24,264 nucleotides of DNA from Myxococcota bacterium (GTDB taxonomy: Bacteria; Myxococcota_C; UBA6777), in the NCBI GenBank assembly GCA_963169055.1, contig CAUJFU010000152.1:1-24264 (forward strand), in the 5' to 3' direction. Under the pieces are notes generated by a model. That model ran no database searches. It had not been told where the DNA came from and saw nothing but the letters and a program-made list of their open reading frames with translations. This document shows, piece after piece, positions 23,349 to 24,264 of this stretch. Every line of letters begins with the position of its first letter. The first letter of the stretch is position 1. The translations under genes were made by a program, and so were the position numbers.

Positions 23349-23687
23349 ATGAGTGAGAACTCTTATTACAAACCCGAGCATCTTCCGCGTTTTGGTCAGA
23401 TCAGCGAAGGCAACGACAAGCTGGCAGCCAAGTTTTTCCAATACTACGGCGAAGTCTTTGCAGACGGGGCCTTGTCTGCTCGGGAAAAGTCTTTGATCGC
23501 GTTGGCGGTGGCCCATGCCATCCAATGTCCTTATTGCATCGACGCTTACAGCCATGAATCGCTCAAGCAAGGCTCGGATCTCGAACAGATGACAGAGGCG
23601 GTACACGTCGCCACGGCGATCCGTGGGGGAGCTTCGTTGATTCACGGCTTGCAGATGCTTGATCATGTCAAAAAGGCTTCGATGTGA
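23349..23687 (+). CDS. CMD/AhpD-like protein of the arsenosugar biosynthesis type
   Basis: 112 aa from ATG 23349, with AAGGAG 9 nt upstream (a GTG at 23313 directly follows the thiL stop and is rejected). It is a carboxymuconolactone decarboxylase/AhpD-like alpha bundle with C60-P-Y-C63 and H69 (CPYCIDAYSHE), the redox CxxC...H signature. The block ALSAREKSLIALAVAHAIQ before it and the closing MTEAVHVATAIRGGASLIHG match the subgroup found next to ArsS-type radical SAM enzymes; in some relatives the first Cys is selenocysteine. The next gene is indeed ArsS-like and starts 36 nt downstream, so the two form a unit. Its exact reaction is not established. A thiol-peroxidase-like or redox helper role is inferred. 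Confidence 0.88.
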   Translation: MSENSYYKPEHLPRFGQISEGNDKLAAKFFQYYGEVFADGALSAREKSLIALAVAHAIQCPYCIDAYSHESLKQGSDLEQMTEAVHVATAIRGGASLIHGLQMLDHVKKASM

Positions 23688-23723
23688 GGTTGGATTTGGC
23701 CTGTGATCTGGCAAGGAGCCAAG

Positions 23724-24264
23724 ATGTCGATTCTTGAACGCTTTGGTGTGGTACCTACCACTTCACTCCCACGCAACAGCGAAGGGAAACCCCCCCCCTC
23801 GCTCGGAAGAGAGCATACGGTCACGCATCCGTCGTCGGCGTCGTCGGTGTCGTCGGTGTCGTCGGCGTCATCGGCGTCGTCGGCGTCATCGGCGTCATCG
23901 GCGTCATCGGTGTCATCGGTGTCATCGGTGTCATCGGTGTCGTCGGTGTCATCGGTGTCATCGGTGTCGTTGGCATCATCGGAAGGGCCAAAAGCAGACG
24001 AACGTGGGCAGCGGCTGGAGAGTTTGTTGCGGCGTGCTTCGCCGTTGGCTGCGGCATCCGTCCAGATCGCGACGCTCGAAGCTTTACCGATGGCGGGACT
24101 GCCGTTTGGTGGAGATTTTGATGCAGCTATGGCGAGTGCAGGTTACCAGCCATTGCGACCGAATACGCTAGAGATATTCCAGATCAATGTCGGAAAATTG
24201 TGCAATATGACCTGTCGTCATTGTCATGTGGATGCAGGACCCGACCGCACCAAGGAAAATATGG
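23724..24264 (+). CDS. arsS: Radical SAM protein, ArsS type, with Ser-rich N-terminal extension (partial, 3' end off the window)
   Basis: The frame is open from ATG 23724 (AAGGAG 5 nt upstream) to the edge, 180 codons. Residues 1-36 are polar (MSILERFGVVPTTSLPRNSE...). Residues 37-86 are a 50-residue Ser-Ser-Val/Ala repeat. From about 90 a normal ArsS start appears: LPFGGDFDAAMASAGYQPL and LEIFQINVGKLCNMTC. The cluster is C160-x3-C164-x2-C167 with HCHVDAGPDR after it, the ArsS signature. ArsS acts in arsenosugar synthesis, after ArsM-type methylation. An in-frame ATG at 24090 (residue 123) would give an ordinary-length protein, so the extension could be untranslated or optional. It probably shares a transcript with the CMD gene. 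Confidence 0.85.
   Translation, partial: MSILERFGVVPTTSLPRNSEGKPPPSLGREHTVTHPSSASSVSSVSSASSASSASSASSASSVSSVSSVSSVSSVSSVSSVSLASSEGPKADERGQRLESLLRRASPLAAASVQIATLEALPMAGLPFGGDFDAAMASAGYQPLRPNTLEIFQINVGKLCNMTCRHCHVDAGPDRTKENM
23832..23981 (+). repeat. 9-bp microsatellite encoding Ser-Ser-Val/Ala
   Basis: Sixteen units of tcgtcggyg (with tca and gcg variants) plus two codons, 150 bp, in frame with ArsS. All frames are free of stops across it, which produces long Arg/His and Thr/Pro shadow ORFs. Confidence 0.9.

Noticed and set aside
23734-24171. Arg/His-rich plus ORF and Thr/Pro minus ORF over the ArsS repeat
   Set aside because: The 9-bp repeat has no stops in several frames; only the Ser-Ser-Val/Ala frame leads into the radical SAM cluster.

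Overview
The window reads as an ordinary chromosomal stretch from a Gram-negative, lipoprotein-rich bacterium. I think a member of Myxococcota/Bradymonadota or a related former deltaproteobacterial lineage is most likely, but this is inference. The support is several secreted proteins with lipobox-type signals, low-complexity Glu/Pro/Thr/Ser linkers behind the lipid anchor, a Cys-rich surface protein with repeated C-x(n)-DC modules, and long hypothetical exported proteins between housekeeping genes. There is no rRNA, IS element, phage gene or CRISPR array.

Layout. Bases 1-6777 are almost all minus strand: a Cys-rich lipoprotein running off the left edge, an exported class-A-beta-lactamase-like serine hydrolase with a very basic Arg/Tyr linker, a two-gene unit (coiled-coil protein with a C-terminal membrane anchor, and a small lipoprotein), and an exported HEAT-repeat protein. 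A 69-codon plus-strand ORF (5365-5574) may be real. From 7001 come a plus-strand lipoprotein, then minus-strand ribose-phosphate pyrophosphokinase (prs). Upstream of prs on the same strand is a tRNA body whose anticodon loop is about 43 nt too long. Then follow two plus-strand genes (anchored hypothetical protein, alpha/beta-hydrolase lipoprotein), a minus-strand acyl-CoA dehydrogenase, a plus-strand RNA 2'-phosphotransferase (KptA/Tpt1), two minus-strand exported proteins, a plus-strand TPR/outer-membrane-like protein, and a minus-strand pair: serC and a PQQ-propeller lipoprotein. The right end is a plus-strand run: oligoendopeptidase F (pepF), thiL (4-nt overlap), a CMD/AhpD-like protein, and the start of an ArsS-type radical SAM enzyme. 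The last two form a recognised arsenosugar-biosynthesis pair.

Most worth a second look: (1) the interrupted tRNA at 8772-8886, and a Tpt1/KptA homologue 3.6 kb away, the enzyme that in fungi removes the 2'-phosphate left by tRNA splicing; (2) the ArsS N-terminal extension, made of a nine-C tract and fifty codons of a 9-bp Ser-Ser-Val/Ala repeat; (3) three dispersed GC-rich hairpin elements, one carrying a 22-bp tandem array; (4) several in-frame coding repeats in exported proteins. All functional calls are from reading the sequence; no searches were run.
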